DNA from: Zeugodacus cucurbitae
Taxonomy: Eukaryota > Arthropoda > Insecta > Diptera > Tephritidae
Assembly: GCF_028554725.1 (NCBI RefSeq)
Contig: NC_071671.1
Span: forward strand, 66,458,001 to 66,522,000
DNA length: 64,000 nt
Direction of reading: 5' to 3'
In this document: piece by piece, positions 61,871 through 64,000 of the stretch
Layout: each line of letters opens with the position of its first letter
How positions within the stretch are numbered: position 1 is the stretch's first letter
The notes under the pieces: generated by a model
Told to the model about the DNA's origin: nothing
Databases searched by the model: none
What the model saw: only the letters and a program-made list of their open reading frames with translations
Translations under genes and position numbers: made by a program

Positions 61871-63040
61871 TTTTTATACTCTGGCAACAAATGTTGCTAA
61901 AGAGAGTATTATAGTTTTGTTCACATAACGGTTGTTTGTAACACCCAAAACTAAACGAGTTAGATATAGGGTTATATATACCAAAGTGATCAGGGTGACG
62001 AGTAAAGTTCAAATCCGGATGTCTGTCTATCCGTCCGTCCGTCCGCCCGTCTGTCCGTCTGTCCGTCTGTGCAAGCTGTAACTTGAGTAAAAATTAAGAT
62101 ATCTTGATGAAACTTGGCACACTTATTTCTTAGTACCATAGGAAGGTAGCTTTCGAAAATGAGCAAAATCGGACCACTGCCACGACCACAAAATTTGGTA
62201 TGAAGGATCGTACTATGAAGGGGCATATTTGGATGTAACTTTTTTGGGGAAGTGGGCGTGGCCCCGCTCCCTACTAAGTTTTTTGTACATATCTCGCAAA
62301 CCAATAGAGCTATATAAACCAAACTTTCTGCAGTCGTTTTTTTAGCCACTTCTTAATACAGTCCAAAAATGAAAGAAATCGGATCATAACCACGCCCACC
62401 TCCAATACAAAAGTTAGGTTGAAAATTACTAAAAGTGGGTTAACTCATTAACGAAAAACGTCAGAAACACTAAATTTCACATAGGAAATGGCAGATGAAA
62501 GCTGCACTCAGATTTTTTTACAAAATGGAAAATGGGCGTGGCGTCGCCCACTTATGGGTCAAAAACCATATCTCAGGAACTACTTGCCCGATTTCAATGA
62601 AACTTGGTTTGTAATAGTTTCCTTACATCTCAATGATATGTTGTGAAAATAGGTGTAGTGAAATCGGTTCACAACCACGCCTACTTCTTATATACCAGAA
62701 CTTTGAAGACAATCTGAATCGTTTACTTTACAACATGTAAAGTGAGCACTAGTGAAGATATCGGTGCAGAACTTTGCACAAATACTATGTTTATAGTGTG
62801 GCAGCCCATTTCTAAAAATCACCGAAATCGGACCATATGTTTTCAAGGCCCCATATATCGAACATGAGGACCTCGGTGCTTCTAACCTAATATTAGGGTT
62901 TTCAACTTTCAATGGAATTTATATAGTATATATGACGAATATGTGGGTCAAATTGTGTATTATATAATATTAATAAAGTTAAATAAATTGAGAGAGTATA
63001 AAATAATCGGTTACACCCGAACTTAGCCCTTCCTTACTTG
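61871..63040 (+). mobile_element. 1.1-kb dispersed repeat family, copy F
   Basis: Starts TTTTTATACTCTGGCAACAA and ends CTTAGCCCTTCCTTACTTG with the terminal hairpin partly decayed (ATCGG...CCGAAC). It has a GTCCGTCCGTCCG tract near 62030-62060 and a small deletion around 62195, where other copies carry GGCGAAAACCGAAAAC. No intact coding region. Confidence 0.9.
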
Positions 63041-63203
63041 TTCATTTATTATATTGGAATTATATATTTAATGAGATTATTGAAAATTAAATTTATTAAA
63101 AAAATATTAATTTTCTTACTCCAGAATCTAGGTTTATGTATATAAAGATAGTAAAAATGTTAATATGTAGAAGTAAAAGTAGAAAAAATAAATTCATTAT
63201 TTA

Positions 63204-63537
63204 CGAGGTGTGTTCAAAAAATAACGGGAATTTTCGGGATTTGGAGAGTTCATTTGTCAATTTTTTTCCCATATTAGTCAAATATGTCTTCGTGTGACTT
63301 TTTCCTATTTCCAAAAATAAACAGAGTCTTAAAGAGCCGGCGTTTTACAAGAAAAAGCCTATGGCTATCCCAGAAATCGAGTTTGAGAAGTTTTTTGACG
63401 TTTGAAGAAGCGTTGTAATAAGTGCATAATATCAATTGGAGACTATTTTGAAGTCGAAAATATTAATGTAGACGAATAAATAAATATTTTTTTTTTTTCA
63501 ATACAACAGTTTTCGTATTTTCTTTTAACACACCTTG
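63204..63537 (+). mobile_element. Internally deleted mariner with TA flanks
   Basis: Left end CGAGGTGTGTTCAAAAAATA after TA (63202-63203). Right end ...AACACACCTTG before TA (63538-63539). The plus strand keeps a decayed transposase piece at about 63270-63430: CDFFLFPK, LKSRRFT and SQKSSL in shifting frames. The CD of the catalytic region is preserved, but the rest is frameshifted. At 334 bp it cannot encode a functional transposase. Confidence 0.9.
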
Positions 63538-64000
63538 TATGCATTCCCACCTCATAAAGAACTCCCTTATTGTTGTAAAAATCATTTTGACAGTAAATGA
63601 ATTAGAATAACTTTATAAAAAGCTCAGTGAAATAATAAACACTATGCATGACCTGTGACCGCTTTGAAATTGACAGCTTACAATTTAAAACAAGTTTTTA
63701 TAGAATTTGTTTAATTTTTAGATTTTTCTTATAATTATACAATTTAAATCACAAATACATATATCTATAAACACAAACACATACATATGGACCACTTTAA
63801 ATACTTTATATTTTGTTTACTTTGTGCTGGCAATGTTTTCACTGCAAACAAATATTGAATTTCTGTAAATTGAATAATGACATAAATAAATAAGTGGAGC
63901 ATTTGAAAGCAAAAGCAAAAAAATTGAAATTTATTTATTTATTTACGAAATTGAGACAATGCAAGGTATACTCATATACAGTTCTCGCTCAATAAAAAGC
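63538..64000. other. AT-rich non-coding end of window
   Basis: No feature supported, apart from AT-rich text and short TTTA repeats near 63931-63943. Confidence 0.5.

Overview
This window looks like non-coding, repeat-rich nuclear DNA from a higher fly (Brachycera), most likely a tephritid fruit fly or close relative. The evidence is the AT-rich composition, the absence of bacterial-style packed genes, mariner and DUF4817-type DNA transposon remnants, 5'-truncated LINEs with target-site duplications, and a dispersed repeat of about 1.1 kb with GTTCGG...CCGAAC termini of a kind I recall as abundant in tephritid and drosophilid genomes. The species call is an inference. I see no intact host gene, no convincing host exon, no tRNA or rRNA gene and no CRISPR array. 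The window is probably a large intron or an intergenic desert.

Layout. 0-5 kb: AT-rich DNA with a deleted DUF4817 transposon (2798-3144) and a 114-bp tandem duplication (3413-3620). 5-9.3 kb: a duplicated block of about 0.8 kb (5057-5868 and 8219-9094), each copy carrying a mariner remnant, with a LINE fragment between them that has a clear 10-bp target-site duplication. 12.2-13.3 kb: a GC-richer stretch with decayed coding character. 15-17 kb: a second LINE fragment, then about 970 bp of degenerate TTAGG-type pentamers kept strictly in 5-bp phase, then the 3' region of an RNase H-bearing LINE. 18.2 kb: a 161-bp MITE. 22.3-23.1 kb: a better preserved relative of that LINE, again abutting TTAGG units. 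26.1 and 31.6 kb: two copies of a short repeat able to fold into a hairpin. 33-36 kb: an endonuclease-like remnant, a 151-bp tandem dimer with a third decayed unit, and an array of GTTGCCAC-containing units. 39-63 kb: six copies of the 1.1-kb family, mixed with mariner and DUF4817 pieces and a 733-bp (CTCTAT)n array.

The two most unexpected signals are (1) the phase-perfect TTAGG-like array and its repeated junction with an RNase H LINE, in an order that is thought to have lost TTAGG telomeres, and (2) a dispersed motif centred on GGCGTATGAGT / GGCGTATAC. The motif occurs at nine loci on both strands; at one locus it forms a near-perfect 16-bp hairpin. All coding traces belong to mobile elements and are broken, so nothing here is expected to act as a working pathway.
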